Assembly (NCBI RefSeq): GCF_002836475.1
Contig: NZ_PJBJ01000022.1
Location: 1-64,000, forward strand
Direction: 5' to 3'
DNA from: Flavobacterium sp. ALD4
GTDB lineage: Bacteria > Bacteroidota > Bacteroidia > Flavobacteriales > Flavobacteriaceae
DNA length: 64,000 nucleotides
Shown here: one piece after another, positions 37,018-46,437 of the stretch
Layout of the letters: each line of letters starts with the position of its first letter
Numbering within the stretch: position 1 is the first letter of the stretch
Made by a program: the position numbers and the translations under genes
Notes under the pieces: model-generated
What the model was told of the DNA's origin: nothing
The model's input: only the letters and a program-made list of their open reading frames with translations
Database searches by the model: none

Positions 37018-38205
37018 ATGAAGCGAGTTGTAGTAGGACTTTCTGGAGGTGTGGATTCAAGCGTTGCCGCGTATTTGCTGCAGCAACAGGGATATGAAGT
37101 GATAGGTCTTTTTATGAAAAATTGGCACGACGATTCAGTTACTATTTCAAACGATTGCCCATGGTTGGAAGACAGTAATGATGCATTGTTAGTTGCTGAG
37201 AAATTGGGTATTCCTTTTCAAACAGTTGATTTAAGTGAAGAGTATAAGGAGAAGATCGTGGATTACATGTTCAATGAATATGAGAAAGGACGTACTCCGA
37301 ATCCAGATGTACTTTGTAATCGCGAAATAAAATTTGACGTTTTTATGAAAATTGCTTTAAGCTTGGGGGCAGATTATGTAGCTACAGGTCATTATTGTAA
37401 AAAAAGTGAACTCGAAGTCAATGGCAAAACGGTGTACCAATTACTTGCCGGTGCTGATAATAATAAAGATCAATCTTATTTTCTTTGCCAATTGTCGCAA
37501 GAGCAATTATCTAAATCTTTATTTCCGATAGGTGAATTAACCAAGCCTGAAGTACGCGAAATTGCTGCTCAAATGGAATTAGTGACTGCCGAAAAGAAAG
37601 ATTCTCAAGGTTTATGTTTTATAGGTAAGGTTCGTTTACCGGAATTTTTACAGCAGAAATTGCAACCAAAAGAAGGGGAGATTATCCAAATTGATAAAAA
37701 CGATTCTATATACGCCGTTGAAGAGCAAGAGGGACTGTCTAACGAAGAATTATTGTCATTAGCGTCGAAAAAAATAGCATATACTCCAGATATGGGGAAA
37801 GTGGTAGGAAAGCATCAAGGGGCTCATTATTTCACGATAGGTCAACGTAAAGGACTGAATGTGGGAGGAAATAAGGATCCGTTGTTCATTATTGCCACTA
37901 ATGTAGAGACTAATACAATCTATACCGGTTTGAGCAGTCAACATCCGGGATTGTTTAGAACGGGCTTATTTATAGAAAAATCAGAAGTGCACTGGATTCG
38001 TACCGATATGACCTTGGCTAACGGTGAAGAAATGGACGTTATGGCAAGAATACGCTACAGACAGCCGTTGCAAGCAGCTACTTTACATCAGTTTGAAAAC
38101 GGAATGTATGTGTCTTTCCGGGAACCGCAATCAGCTATCACAGAAGGGCAGTTTGTTGCCTGGTATATGGAAGATGAATTAGTTGGTTCGGGAGTTATTT
38201 CTTAG
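37018..38205 (+). CDS. mnmA: tRNA-specific 2-thiouridylase MnmA
   Basis: A 395-residue enzyme that thiolates U34 of tRNA-Lys, -Glu and -Gln, using ATP and sulfur passed from a relay protein. The PP-loop SGGVDSS is at residues 9-15. The catalytic Cys pair is C100 ([12 protein letters not shown]) and C200 ([10 protein letters not shown]). ATGHYC and DQSYFLCQL are further signatures. Compared with the roughly 360-residue enzymes, there is an insert of about 35 residues near 222-260 ([22 protein letters not shown]), which seems typical of Bacteroidota. It targets the wobble base found in the three tRNA-Glu genes of this window. Confidence 0.96.
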   Translation: MKRVVVGLSGGVDSSVAAYLLQQQGYEVIGLFMKNWHDDSVTISNDCPWLEDSNDALLVAEKLGIPFQTVDLSEEYKEKIVDYMFNEYEKGRTPNPDVLCNREIKFDVFMKIALSLGADYVATGHYCKKSELEVNGKTVYQLLAGADNNKDQSYFLCQLSQEQLSKSLFPIGELTKPEVREIAAQMELVTAEKKDSQGLCFIGKVRLPEFLQQKLQPKEGEIIQIDKNDSIYAVEEQEGLSNEELLSLASKKIAYTPDMGKVVGKHQGAHYFTIGQRKGLNVGGNKDPLFIIATNVETNTIYTGLSSQHPGLFRTGLFIEKSEVHWIRTDMTLANGEEMDVMARIRYRQPLQAATLHQFENGMYVSFREPQSAITEGQFVAWYMEDELVGSGVIS

Positions 38206-38317
38206 ATTAGTGCTTTATTTATAAATAAATTGCAAAACACCTGTTCGCTTAATTCATGCATTCATTTTATGAGTTAATTATTGGGCGATATCGTTTTGTC
38301 TCATGTGAAAATTGACT

Positions 38318-39925
38318 ATGAAAAAGTTTTTTCTATTCTTATTGTTATCGCTTAGTACCATAGCTTTTTCTCAAGAAGATGCATGGGTTTATTTCAATGC
38401 TAAATCGAATCAGCAGTCGTATTTTGACTCGCCCATACTGATGCTTTCTCAAAGAGCTTTGGAAAGAAGAACAAATCAAAATATAGCAATTGATTTCAAA
38501 GATGTTCCCATTAATCCCGCTTACATAAGTCAAGTAAAATCCGTTACGGGGATTACTGTTATGGCAAAATCAAAATGGATGAATGCGCTTCATATTCGAG
38601 GGACTCAAACCTTGATAAATTCGTTGAAAGGATTCGCTTTTGTGGATAAAGTAGATTTCGCCAACAAAACATTGAATCAAGCAGGTAAAACAGCGAAGGT
38701 ATTTAAGCAAAAAGAACAAGGGAAGACCAGGAAGATTAAAATTGATTATGCTTACGGTTCATCCGATAATCAAATTAAGATGCTTAACGGCGACGTATTA
38801 CACAAACAAAATTATACTGGTACAGGAAAGATTATCGCTATAATGGATTCAGGTTTTTTGGGGGTAGATACGACACAGCCTTTTCAAAGGCTGAGAAATA
38901 ATAAGCAAATTTTGGATGGTTATAATTTTGTATTGAGAGAATCTAATGTGTATACTTCAGATTCTCACGGAACATCAGTCCTATCAACTATGGGAGGTTA
39001 TACGGAAAATAAATTAGTAGGGACTGCCCCAGATGCTTCATATTACTTGTTTATTACTGAAGATGTTAGAAGCGAGAACCCAGTGGAGGAATCACTTTGG
39101 GTTGAGGCAGCTGAAAAAGCAGATAGTTTAGGAGTAGATATTATTAATACATCTTTGGGATACTTCGAATTTGACAATGCTGCCTACAGTCATACCTATA
39201 GTGAAATGAATGGAACTACGGCTTTTATATCTAGAGGAGCTGAAATCGCTTTTAGTAGAGGAATGATTGTTGTCGCATCTGCAGGTAATGAAGGAGTTAC
39301 TTTGAATCCTCATATTGGAGCACCAGCCGATGCAGTGTCTGTACTTGCAATTGGAGCCGTTAATTCATTAGAGACAAGAGTTTCCTTTAGTTCTATTGGT
39401 CCTTCCTACGACCAAAGGGTAAAACCGGATGTAATGGCACAAGGAGTGTCCACTGTTTTATCAAATCAATTTGGTGCTATCGTAACTGCAAGTGGAACGT
39501 CTTTTTCTGGGCCTGTCATGGCTGGTATGGTTGCTTCTTTTTGGCAGGCGTTCCCCACGAAAACAAATAAAGAAATCAGAGCGTTAATTATTGAATCCGC
39601 GGACAGATATACTGCACCGACAGCTCAATATGGTTATGGTATTCCTGATTTCAGTTTGGCTTTAACTCTTTCTGTAAAGGATCTTGCCAACAATTATTTT
39701 GTGGTTTATCCGAACCCAACTTCTGATTATATTTCGGTTCGGTTTCCTGAAAGTTTTAATAAAGGAACGGTTGTTTTTTATACCGTTTTAGGACAAAAAG
39801 TTTTAGAACGAGAAGTTAGCAGTCCGGTAGATACTTTCTCATTAAAATCATTAAGTAATGGAATTTATATCTATAAAATTGAATCGGAGGCTTTTTCGAA
39901 AAGCGGAAAAATAATAAAACAATAA
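38318..39925 (+). CDS. Subtilisin-like serine protease, T9SS cargo
   Basis: A 535-residue secreted protease of the S8 family. After the signal peptide (IAFSQ) comes a propeptide-like region (about 20-150). The catalytic domain follows with Asp (IAIMDSG, about 176), His (DSHGTS, about 217) and Ser (SGTSFSGPVMAG, about 395). The last 75 residues (YFVVYPNPTSDYISVRF to the end) form a type A T9SS sorting domain. I start at the ATG at 38318, which begins a clean signal peptide; the longer frame uses TTG. The next two genes follow within 15 bp and 11 bp, suggesting an operon. Confidence 0.93.
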   Translation: MKKFFLFLLLSLSTIAFSQEDAWVYFNAKSNQQSYFDSPILMLSQRALERRTNQNIAIDFKDVPINPAYISQVKSVTGITVMAKSKWMNALHIRGTQTLINSLKGFAFVDKVDFANKTLNQAGKTAKVFKQKEQGKTRKIKIDYAYGSSDNQIKMLNGDVLHKQNYTGTGKIIAIMDSGFLGVDTTQPFQRLRNNKQILDGYNFVLRESNVYTSDSHGTSVLSTMGGYTENKLVGTAPDASYYLFITEDVRSENPVEESLWVEAAEKADSLGVDIINTSLGYFEFDNAAYSHTYSEMNGTTAFISRGAEIAFSRGMIVVASAGNEGVTLNPHIGAPADAVSVLAIGAVNSLETRVSFSSIGPSYDQRVKPDVMAQGVSTVLSNQFGAIVTASGTSFSGPVMAGMVASFWQAFPTKTNKEIRALIIESADRYTAPTAQYGYGIPDFSLALTLSVKDLANNYFVVYPNPTSDYISVRFPESFNKGTVVFYTVLGQKVLEREVSSPVDTFSLKSLSNGIYIYKIESEAFSKSGKIIKQ

Positions 39926-39940
39926 TATCCAACCTACTAA

Positions 39941-40885
39941 ATGAATACAATTACAAAGCTTTTTAATATAAAATATCCTATTATCCAAGCAGGAATGATT
40001 TGGGTAAGTGGGCATAAACTCGCAAGTGCAGTAAGTAATGCAGGAGGATTAGGATTGATAGGAGCGGGATCCATGTATCCGGAAGTACTACGCGAACACA
40101 TTCAGAAATGTAAAAAAGAAACTTCTAAACCCTTTGGAGTGAATGTTCCTATGTTGTATCCCAATGTGGAAGAAATCATGAAGATTATTGTCGAAGAAGG
40201 AGTGAAAATTGTTTTTACCTCGGCAGGAAATCCAAAAATATGGACTCCGTATTTAAAAGAAAACGGTATTACGGTAGTGCATGTAGTCAGTAGTACTTTA
40301 TTTGCGTTAAAAGCGCAAAATGCAGGAGTAGACGCTATAGTCGCAGAAGGTTTTGAAGCCGGTGGTCATAACGGAAGGGATGAAACTACTACTTTTACGT
40401 TAATTCCAATGGTAAAAGAACAAATAAAAATTCCTGTTATTGCAGCAGGAGGGATTGCAAACGGACGAGGAATGCTTGCCGCAATGGTTTTGGGGGCAGA
40501 TGCTGTTCAGGTGGGTAGTAGATTTGCGGCATCGATGGAATCATCGGCACATGACAATTTTAAGAAAACGATAATAGAAACTAAAGAAGGAGGGACACAA
40601 CTTACATTAAAGGAATTGGCTCCCGTTCGGTTAATAAAGAACAAGTTTTTTCAGGATGTTCAAAGTTTATATGAGAAATGTCCAACAAAGGATGAATTAG
40701 TGACGTTGTTAGGCAGAGCAAGGGCAAAACGAGGTATGTTTGAAGGTGATTTAATTGAAGGTGAGTTGGAGATCGGTCAAATTGCAGGTTTGATACATGA
40801 AGTAAAATCGGCAGAAGGAATCATTTTAGAAATGATGGCAGATTATAATATGGCGAGAAAAGAAATAGTAGCTCTTGATTTTTAA
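39941..40885 (+). CDS. Nitronate monooxygenase / FabK-like FMN enzyme
   Basis: A 314-residue TIM-barrel flavoprotein of the 2-nitropropane dioxygenase family. It has the KYPIIQAGMIWVSG start, the SNAGGLGLIGAGS substrate loop, the EGFEAGGHNG catalytic-His segment, and the VIAAGGIANGRGMLAAMVLGADAVQVGSRF phosphate-binding block (about 168-197). Members oxidise alkyl nitronates or, in the FabK branch, reduce enoyl-ACP. The motifs do not let me choose between them. It follows the T9SS protease gene by 15 bp and is probably cotranscribed, an odd partnership of a cytosolic and a secreted enzyme. Confidence 0.9.
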   Translation: MNTITKLFNIKYPIIQAGMIWVSGHKLASAVSNAGGLGLIGAGSMYPEVLREHIQKCKKETSKPFGVNVPMLYPNVEEIMKIIVEEGVKIVFTSAGNPKIWTPYLKENGITVVHVVSSTLFALKAQNAGVDAIVAEGFEAGGHNGRDETTTFTLIPMVKEQIKIPVIAAGGIANGRGMLAAMVLGADAVQVGSRFAASMESSAHDNFKKTIIETKEGGTQLTLKELAPVRLIKNKFFQDVQSLYEKCPTKDELVTLLGRARAKRGMFEGDLIEGELEIGQIAGLIHEVKSAEGIILEMMADYNMARKEIVALDF

Positions 40886-40896
40886 TTATTGAACTA

Positions 40897-41313
40897 ATGA
40901 CCAAAATTAAATTATATATAGTGTTGCTGTTCTTTGGAGTTGGGTTGCAACAGGGCTATAGTCAGATTTATAAATTCAAAACTTCAGGTGTTAGTTTTTT
41001 GGAGAAAAACGAAAAAGGGAAATGGGGAAAATGGTCTGATTTAGAATTGGTAAATGTTGTAGTTTCATTGGATACCGATAAAAGCAGAATTGTTATTTAC
41101 TCCCAAATTATTCAATTGTTTGAAATCATCGAGTATCAGGCAACTGAGGAAAATGATACTGATGTTGTTTACTCCTTTACCTGTAAGGATAATAATGGAG
41201 ATGATTGTACTCTTTCCATAATAACTAGGAAGCACCAGGATAATAGAAAGCAATTATATGTTAATTATGGAAATAGGATTATTGTTTATAATATTTTTAA
41301 TTTAGAAGGGTAA
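40897..41313 (+). CDS. Small exported protein of unknown function
   Basis: A 138-residue protein with a signal peptide (QQGYSQ) and a mature part rich in beta strands (WSDLELVNVVVSLDTDKSRIVIYS). It contains one Cys pair in FTCKDNNGDDCTL. It starts 11 bp after the FMN enzyme gene and is the last gene of the likely three-gene operon. No family recognised. Confidence 0.72.
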   Translation: MTKIKLYIVLLFFGVGLQQGYSQIYKFKTSGVSFLEKNEKGKWGKWSDLELVNVVVSLDTDKSRIVIYSQIIQLFEIIEYQATEENDTDVVYSFTCKDNNGDDCTLSIITRKHQDNRKQLYVNYGNRIIVYNIFNLEG

Positions 41314-41400
41314 ATAAATCAAAATTGAGTTGCGTTCCGCTTCGGGTTATTTTTAATAGGCTATAAAAAAGAGCCGATACCGTATTAAATTTATAAGATT

Positions 41401-41447
41401 AAGCGATTGTTGAATAGAGTGAATTCTATTCTCAATCGCTTTTTTTG
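41401..41447 (+). terminator. Rho-independent terminator
   Basis: AAGCGATTG..GAATAGA pairs with TCTATTC.CAATCGCTT and is followed by T7, about 90 bp after the last operon gene. Confidence 0.82.
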
Positions 41448-42218
41448 TATTCTATTTTTAGTTAGGGGTCGATTATCGTATTTGTGTTTGTGGGGTCAAA
41501 AGGAGAACCGATTTCGTCAGTGCATGCTAAATTCATAAGAATGCATCTGGTTTAAAACAATTAGTACGCATATTACAAGAACGTACTTAATTAGCGACTT
41601 TCTATCTTTATGAGAAGCTGGCATGAGATTCTATCGGAAGTAACTTCCGTAAATTACTTTACTTATACAAGTATGAAAAGCTCTTGCTGAGTTGTCCAAC
41701 TCGGTCATTTATTCATTCATTTTACTGTATTCTATTTTGAGAAGCACTGAGTGATTTTTTGAACTCCTCTGTGCTTCGGTTTTTCTTCCAGTTAGGGTTG
41801 AAGCTTGAAATTTTAGTGTACTCCTTTTTTTTATGATATTAATCTTATTTTACGCTAGGTTATAAATGTAAATAAATTTCATTACCCCTAATCTTAATGG
41901 GGTTAATTTCGTTATTAAGATATTTTAAGTTAGATAATAGTGATTTAAATTTAATATTTACTTCCAAATACTAAAAAACACGTGGTCTACTGTCAAAAAT
42001 TAATTATGAATATAATATTTTTATATTGACAAAAATGTGGATTTCTTGTTTTTTTGAAGTGATTTTTTGTAATTGATAATTCTTTCCAAATCAAATCAAA
42101 AAGTCAATATTTATTTATTTAACTAGAGTAAAAGTTGATAAATTCGTCCCAACAAAAAAGTTAAAATCAGTAAGAAAATAAATAACCAACAACCAAAATA
42201 ATAAATAACCAAAACAAA
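41448..42218. other. Long gene-free region upstream of beta-barrel gene
   Basis: About 770 bp without a credible ORF. The right half is very AT-rich. The last 45 bp contain short direct repeats (aataaccaa / aaccaaaa). I found no exact TAnnTTTG element, tRNA or strong hairpin. It could hide a small RNA or a distant regulatory region. Confidence 0.45.
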
Positions 42219-43226
42219 ATGATGATGAAAAAAGTAATTTTAACTTTAGCTCTAGCGTTGACCGGGAGCCTAACATTTGCGCAGAATAGTCCATTAGAAA
42301 TCTCAGGCTCTGCAGATGTGTACTATAAATATGATTTTGCAAAGAAAGAAAATATAGGCACTAGTTTCGCAACTGACCAAAACTCAGTTTCTTTAGGTAT
42401 GCTTGATATTGCTTTGAAAAAAACAACAGGTAAAGCTTCTTTTGTAGGGGAAATTTCCTTTGGCCCAAGAGGTCAATTCCAGTCTATACCTAATGGTGAT
42501 GGAACAGATTTAAATAGTTTCCACATTCAAAACTTATATGCAACTTATGCTGCGACAGATAAATTAAGTTTCACTGCGGGTTACATGGGGACTTTTATTG
42601 GGTATGAGGTAATCTCGCCAGTTGCTAATTTTCATTATTCAACTTCCTATTTATTTACGAATGGGCCATTCCAAAATGCGGGAGTTAAAGCAAATTATGC
42701 AATCTCTGATAAAGTGGGTATCATGGTTGGCGCTTTTAATGATGCTTGGAATTCTTATAAAGCAGATCCAATCAAAGGTTTAAATGCATTTGGGGCTCAG
42801 TTGTCATTTGCTCCTACTGATGGTGTAAGTGCTTATCTTAATTTTATGGATGGTTCTGTTAGTGGTACTATAGTTGATTTAACGGCGTCATTCCAACTTT
42901 CTGATAAATTCAAACTAGGCTTAAATGCCGCTGATTTCTCAAATGAAGGTAAAGTAGGTTATACAGGTTTAGCTTTATATCCTGCAGTGGATGTAAGTGA
43001 TAAATTTAGCTTGGGTTTACGTGGGGAGTATTTTAAATTTAAAGAAGGGTCTGGGGATAACTCAGTAACTGCATTAACATTATCAGCTAATTTAAAAGCT
43101 GGTGGATTAACTCTTATTCCTGAGTTTAGATTAGATAGCGGTTCTGATGAAACTTTCGAAAAATCGAGCGGAGACCCTACAAAATCGGCATCTCAATTTG
43201 CTTTAGCAGTGGTTTACGGATTCTAA
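42219..43226 (+). CDS. Outer-membrane beta-barrel protein
   Basis: A 335-residue protein with a signal peptide (GSLTFAQ). A series of amphipathic beta strands ends in Tyr-Gly-Phe, with the terminal aromatic residue typical of outer-membrane barrels. The start ISGSADVYYKYDFAKKEN and internal PRGQFQSIPNG fit the BBP2-type porin-like family common in Flavobacterium. In some genomes such barrels sit beside ammonium transporters; no transporter is here. It probably forms a pore or binds a ligand. Three Met codons in a row make the exact start uncertain by one or two residues. Confidence 0.88.
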   Translation: MMMKKVILTLALALTGSLTFAQNSPLEISGSADVYYKYDFAKKENIGTSFATDQNSVSLGMLDIALKKTTGKASFVGEISFGPRGQFQSIPNGDGTDLNSFHIQNLYATYAATDKLSFTAGYMGTFIGYEVISPVANFHYSTSYLFTNGPFQNAGVKANYAISDKVGIMVGAFNDAWNSYKADPIKGLNAFGAQLSFAPTDGVSAYLNFMDGSVSGTIVDLTASFQLSDKFKLGLNAADFSNEGKVGYTGLALYPAVDVSDKFSLGLRGEYFKFKEGSGDNSVTALTLSANLKAGGLTLIPEFRLDSGSDETFEKSSGDPTKSASQFALAVVYGF

Positions 43227-43245
43227 ATTTATAATTTTTTTTTTG

Positions 43246-43283
43246 ACTGCCAAGACACTGTAAGGTGTGTTGGCAGTTTTTTT
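43246..43283 (+). terminator. Terminator of beta-barrel gene
   Basis: ACTGCCAAGACAC pairs with GTGTGTTGGCAGT (one mismatch) and is followed by T residues. Confidence 0.83.
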
Positions 43284-43336
43284 ATTATAATGAATGAACT
43301 GTAATAGGTATCCTTAAATCTTTAGTTTATATCAAA

Positions 43337-43374
43337 AAAAAACAGTTCTTTGATAAGTCAAAGAACTGTTTTTA
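43337..43374 (-). terminator. Terminator of amidase gene
   Basis: AAAAACAGTTCTTTGA and TCAAAGAACTGTTTTT pair perfectly over a 4-nt loop. On the minus strand a long T run follows. It could act in both directions. Confidence 0.85.
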
Positions 43375-43395
43375 AGATGCGTTTATAGTGTCAAT

Positions 43396-44298
43396 TTACT
43401 GTTTTTTATAAATCGAGTAAATTGTATTGATAGTGTTTTGATTTAAAATTGAATCGACTTCCGTTTGGATAAAGTGTAACTTAAACGCTGTTATGGCAGA
43501 AGGAAGATTTTTGGTGTCATATCCTATGATTCGTAGTGCCTGTTCCGGGTTAAAATCAAGTGGAGCGGTTTCCAAAACATCATCTTTCCATAAACCAAAT
43601 CCATTTTCGGCCAATGTATTCCAAGGGAATAGGGCGCTGGGGTCATTTTTACGAGTAGGGGCAATGTCTGAATGGCCTACAATGTTTTGAGTTGGAATAT
43701 TATATTCTTTCTTTAATTTGCTCAATAGTGCCATTAAGCTGGTAATTTGTGCTTCGGAAAAAACCTCTGTTCCATTATTGTCAAGCTCAATTCCTATTGA
43801 TGATGAGTTGATATCGGTGTCTTTCCCCCACGAACCTCTACCAGCATGCCATGCGCGTAAATAGTCATTTAACATTTGTACTACACTACCGTCATCGGCA
43901 ATAACATAATGTGCGCTTACTTGGGTTCTGGTTACGGTAAACGTTTTTATCGTTTGTTGAAGCGAGTCTTGGGCTGTATGGTGAATGATGATGAAATTAG
44001 GTTTTCGCAAATTGAAATTCACGGTGCCAATCCATTCAGTACGTATGCCGTTATCTAAAGCAGTTGATCCCATTTCGGACATAGTATCCTTGAAGGAGTA
44101 TAATTGTTTTGTGTATACATTATCTATATTTATTATCGTTTTTGAAACGATGGGTAATGGCTCAGGTTCTTTATTTGATATAGTTTCTTTAAAGGTTTTT
44201 AGCTTAGTGTCATATTCTTTTTCGCTTGCTTTATAGGGATTTGTGGAACAGGAAGCTACTATGCCCGCAACAATCAGATAATAGAAATATTTTTTCAT
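43396..44298 (-). CDS. N-acetylmuramoyl-L-alanine amidase, lipoprotein
   Basis: A 300-residue lipoprotein (IVASCS, Cys near 17) with an Amidase_2 zinc hydrolase domain at about 95-235. The zinc ligands fit IIIHHTAQ, NIVGHSDIAP and the Asp of RKNDPS; SAHYVIADDG and AWHAGRGSW are further signatures. It cleaves the bond between MurNAc and the peptide stem, in recycling or cell separation, like AmiD of E. coli. A C-terminal helical segment of about 60 residues is extra. A small exported protein gene lies upstream in the same direction. Confidence 0.92.
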   Translation of the reverse strand: MKKYFYYLIVAGIVASCSTNPYKASEKEYDTKLKTFKETISNKEPEPLPIVSKTIINIDNVYTKQLYSFKDTMSEMGSTALDNGIRTEWIGTVNFNLRKPNFIIIHHTAQDSLQQTIKTFTVTRTQVSAHYVIADDGSVVQMLNDYLRAWHAGRGSWGKDTDINSSSIGIELDNNGTEVFSEAQITSLMALLSKLKKEYNIPTQNIVGHSDIAPTRKNDPSALFPWNTLAENGFGLWKDDVLETAPLDFNPEQALRIIGYDTKNLPSAITAFKLHFIQTEVDSILNQNTINTIYSIYKKQ

Positions 44299-44332
44299 AA
44301 TTTAAAGGAACTTGTTTTGTTTAAAAATATAA

Positions 44333-44809
44333 TTATCTATTTCTTCTTGATTTTTTGTTTTTGCCTTCTTCGTTCAGCGCTTTGTATTTTACTTTTTGAT
44401 CCTCATTTAAAAACTGATTGATTTTCCTGTCCATAGTTTCTGAAAGGGCTTCAATTTCTTTTGCTTTTTGTTCTTGTCCGGTGTCAGCTTTTAATAAGAT
44501 TCCTTGTGTTCTCATGCTATCTGTCAATACATTTGCGATGGCAATTTCCTGTAATGCATCAAGGTTAAGTTCTGGTTTTAACTTTTCAATTATTTTACCA
44601 ACAGTAACCTCGACAGGGATTTCTTTAGGCTGATCGTGGCTCGGGCCCTGAGGCATTTGAGCCATTTGATTATTTCTTCCGTTTTGATTTCCGTATCCAC
44701 CTCCGCCATAACCGCCTCCTCCATAACCGTTGTTTCGATATTGTGCCGAAACGGTATCTATGGATAATAACATAAGTGCCAAAACGAATAAGATTTGAAT
44801 TGTTTTCAT
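44333..44809 (-). CDS. Exported Gly/Tyr-rich small protein, Spy/CpxP-like size
   Basis: A 158-residue protein with a signal peptide (SIDTVSAQ). A short tract of GGGGYG repeats follows (about 28-42), then an all-helical charged region (VGKIIEKLKPELNLDALQEIAIANVL, DRKINQFLNEDQKVKYKALNEE). The helical part has the look of Spy/CpxP or DUF4168-like periplasmic proteins with an L-x-x-x-Q-x-x-x pattern, but I cannot assign it. It lies 34 bp upstream of the amidase gene and is probably cotranscribed. Confidence 0.72.
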   Translation of the reverse strand: MKTIQILFVLALMLLSIDTVSAQYRNNGYGGGGYGGGGYGNQNGRNNQMAQMPQGPSHDQPKEIPVEVTVGKIIEKLKPELNLDALQEIAIANVLTDSMRTQGILLKADTGQEQKAKEIEALSETMDRKINQFLNEDQKVKYKALNEEGKNKKSRRNR

Positions 44810-44867
44810 GTTTATTTTTTAAAAAAGGGTTATCAAATAGTTTTGTTAGGTAATGAATGTCAAAAAT

Positions 44868-46181
44868 CTATACAGGTTCTCCGTATAAGTCAAATTCAGT
44901 GGCTTCAATAATTTTTATCATAGCAAAATCTCCGGTTTTCACATAATGTTTTGAGGCATCAATTAGTACTTCGTTATCTACATCTGGACTATCAAATTCC
45001 GTTCTTCCCACAAAATGACCACCTTCTTTCCTGTCGATAATACATTTGAAAGTTTGACCTAGTTTTAATTGGTTTAAATCCCATGAAATTTGAGATTGTA
45101 ATTCCATTATTTCATTAGCGCGGTCTTGCTTCACATCAGCGGGAACATCGTCTTCCAATAAGTATGCATGGGTGTTTTCTTCGTGAGAATAGGCAAAACA
45201 TCCCATTCTGTCAAATTTCATTTCTTGAACCCAGTCTTTTAAGATATTAAAGTCTTCCTGCGTTTCTCCTGGATATCCTACGATTAGAGTCGTACGAATC
45301 GCCATTTCTGGAACTGCTGCGCGGAAATCTTTTAATAATTTGGTTGTTTTCTCTTGAGTTGTTCCGCGACGCATTGATTTCAAGATAGAATCTGAAATAT
45401 GCTGTAATGGAATGTCAATATAATTACAAATCTTAGGCTCACGTTTCATGATTTCCAAAACATCCATAGGGAAACCGGTCGGGAAGGCATAGTGCAAACG
45501 TATCCATTCGATTCCTTCTACTTTTACCAATGCTTCCAGTAATTCGCCAAGATTACGTTTTTTATAAATATCAAGACCGTAGTAAGTTAGGTCTTGTGCA
45601 ATTAAGATCAACTCTTTCACACCATCTCTTGCTAATCCTTCGGTCTCTTTGACTAGCTTTTCAATAGTTTGTGAAACGTGTTTTCCACGCATGATTGGAA
45701 TAGCACAAAAACTACAAGGTCTGTCGCAACCTTCGGCAATTTTTAAATAAGCATAATTTTTCGGGGTAGTGGTCAATCGCTCTCCCAGTAACTCATGTTT
45801 ATAATCAGCTCCCAAGGCTTTCAATAATGCAGGCAATTCAGTTGTCCCAAAATATTGATCTACATTTGGTATTTCTTTTTCTAAATCAGGTCTGTAACGT
45901 TCCGACAGACATCCGGTAACAAAAACCTTATCTACTAATCCTTTTTCTTTTTTATCAGCATATTCCAAAATCATGTTCACTGATTCGGCTTTTGCATTGT
46001 CGATAAATCCACAGGTATTAATGACAATAATATTTCCTTCTTCGGCAGCTGGAGCTTCATGCGCAACATCCTTTCCGCTTGCGCGTAGTTGTCCCATCAG
46101 CACTTCACTGTCGTATATGTTTTTAGAGCACCCTAGAGTGATCACGTTGATTTTATTCTTTTTTAATGACTTGGTTCTCAT
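44868..46181 (-). CDS. rimO: Ribosomal protein S12 methylthiotransferase RimO
   Basis: A 437-residue radical-SAM enzyme that methylthiolates an aspartate of ribosomal protein S12. The N-terminal MTTase domain holds three cluster Cys residues (TLGCSKNIYDSEV, INTCGFID, VTGCLSERY). The radical-SAM CxxxCxxC motif is in GCDRPCSFCAIP near residue 150-157. A C-terminal TRAM domain follows at about 370-437. RimO rather than MiaB is indicated by GCSKNIYDSE and the AIPIMRG context. A TAnnTTTG element lies 20 bp upstream of the ATG. Confidence 0.96.
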   Translation of the reverse strand: MRTKSLKKNKINVITLGCSKNIYDSEVLMGQLRASGKDVAHEAPAAEEGNIIVINTCGFIDNAKAESVNMILEYADKKEKGLVDKVFVTGCLSERYRPDLEKEIPNVDQYFGTTELPALLKALGADYKHELLGERLTTTPKNYAYLKIAEGCDRPCSFCAIPIMRGKHVSQTIEKLVKETEGLARDGVKELILIAQDLTYYGLDIYKKRNLGELLEALVKVEGIEWIRLHYAFPTGFPMDVLEIMKREPKICNYIDIPLQHISDSILKSMRRGTTQEKTTKLLKDFRAAVPEMAIRTTLIVGYPGETQEDFNILKDWVQEMKFDRMGCFAYSHEENTHAYLLEDDVPADVKQDRANEIMELQSQISWDLNQLKLGQTFKCIIDRKEGGHFVGRTEFDSPDVDNEVLIDASKHYVKTGDFAMIKIIEATEFDLYGEPV

Positions 46182-46200
46182 ATATTTATAAATTGGAGTG

Positions 46201-46208
46201 CAAAATTA
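46201..46208 (-). promoter_or_regulatory. Bacteroidota -7 element of rimO
   Basis: TAATTTTG on the minus strand, 20 bp upstream of the rimO ATG. Confidence 0.58.
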
Positions 46209-46380
46209 CGTTTTTTTTATTCAAACAGAGCTTTTTCTGGGGTCTTTTAGCTTTTATTTAAGGGGGCATTATCCGCATCTGTTGTAATTTCCTGAAGAAA
46301 AACAGGGAAGGATTTCACTGCAAACGATGTTTATTGGACTCAATTGAAAATAAAATTTAAGTGAAGTGATTTGGGGTATA

Positions 46381-46415
46381 AAAAAATCCGTTCCAATTCG
46401 TTGCAACGGGTTTTT
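46381..46415 (-). terminator. Terminator of FadL-like gene
   Basis: On the minus strand AAAAACCCGTT pairs with AACGGATTTTT and continues into T residues. Confidence 0.7.
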
Positions 46416-46437
46416 CTGTTTTTATTTCTTATTTGGA

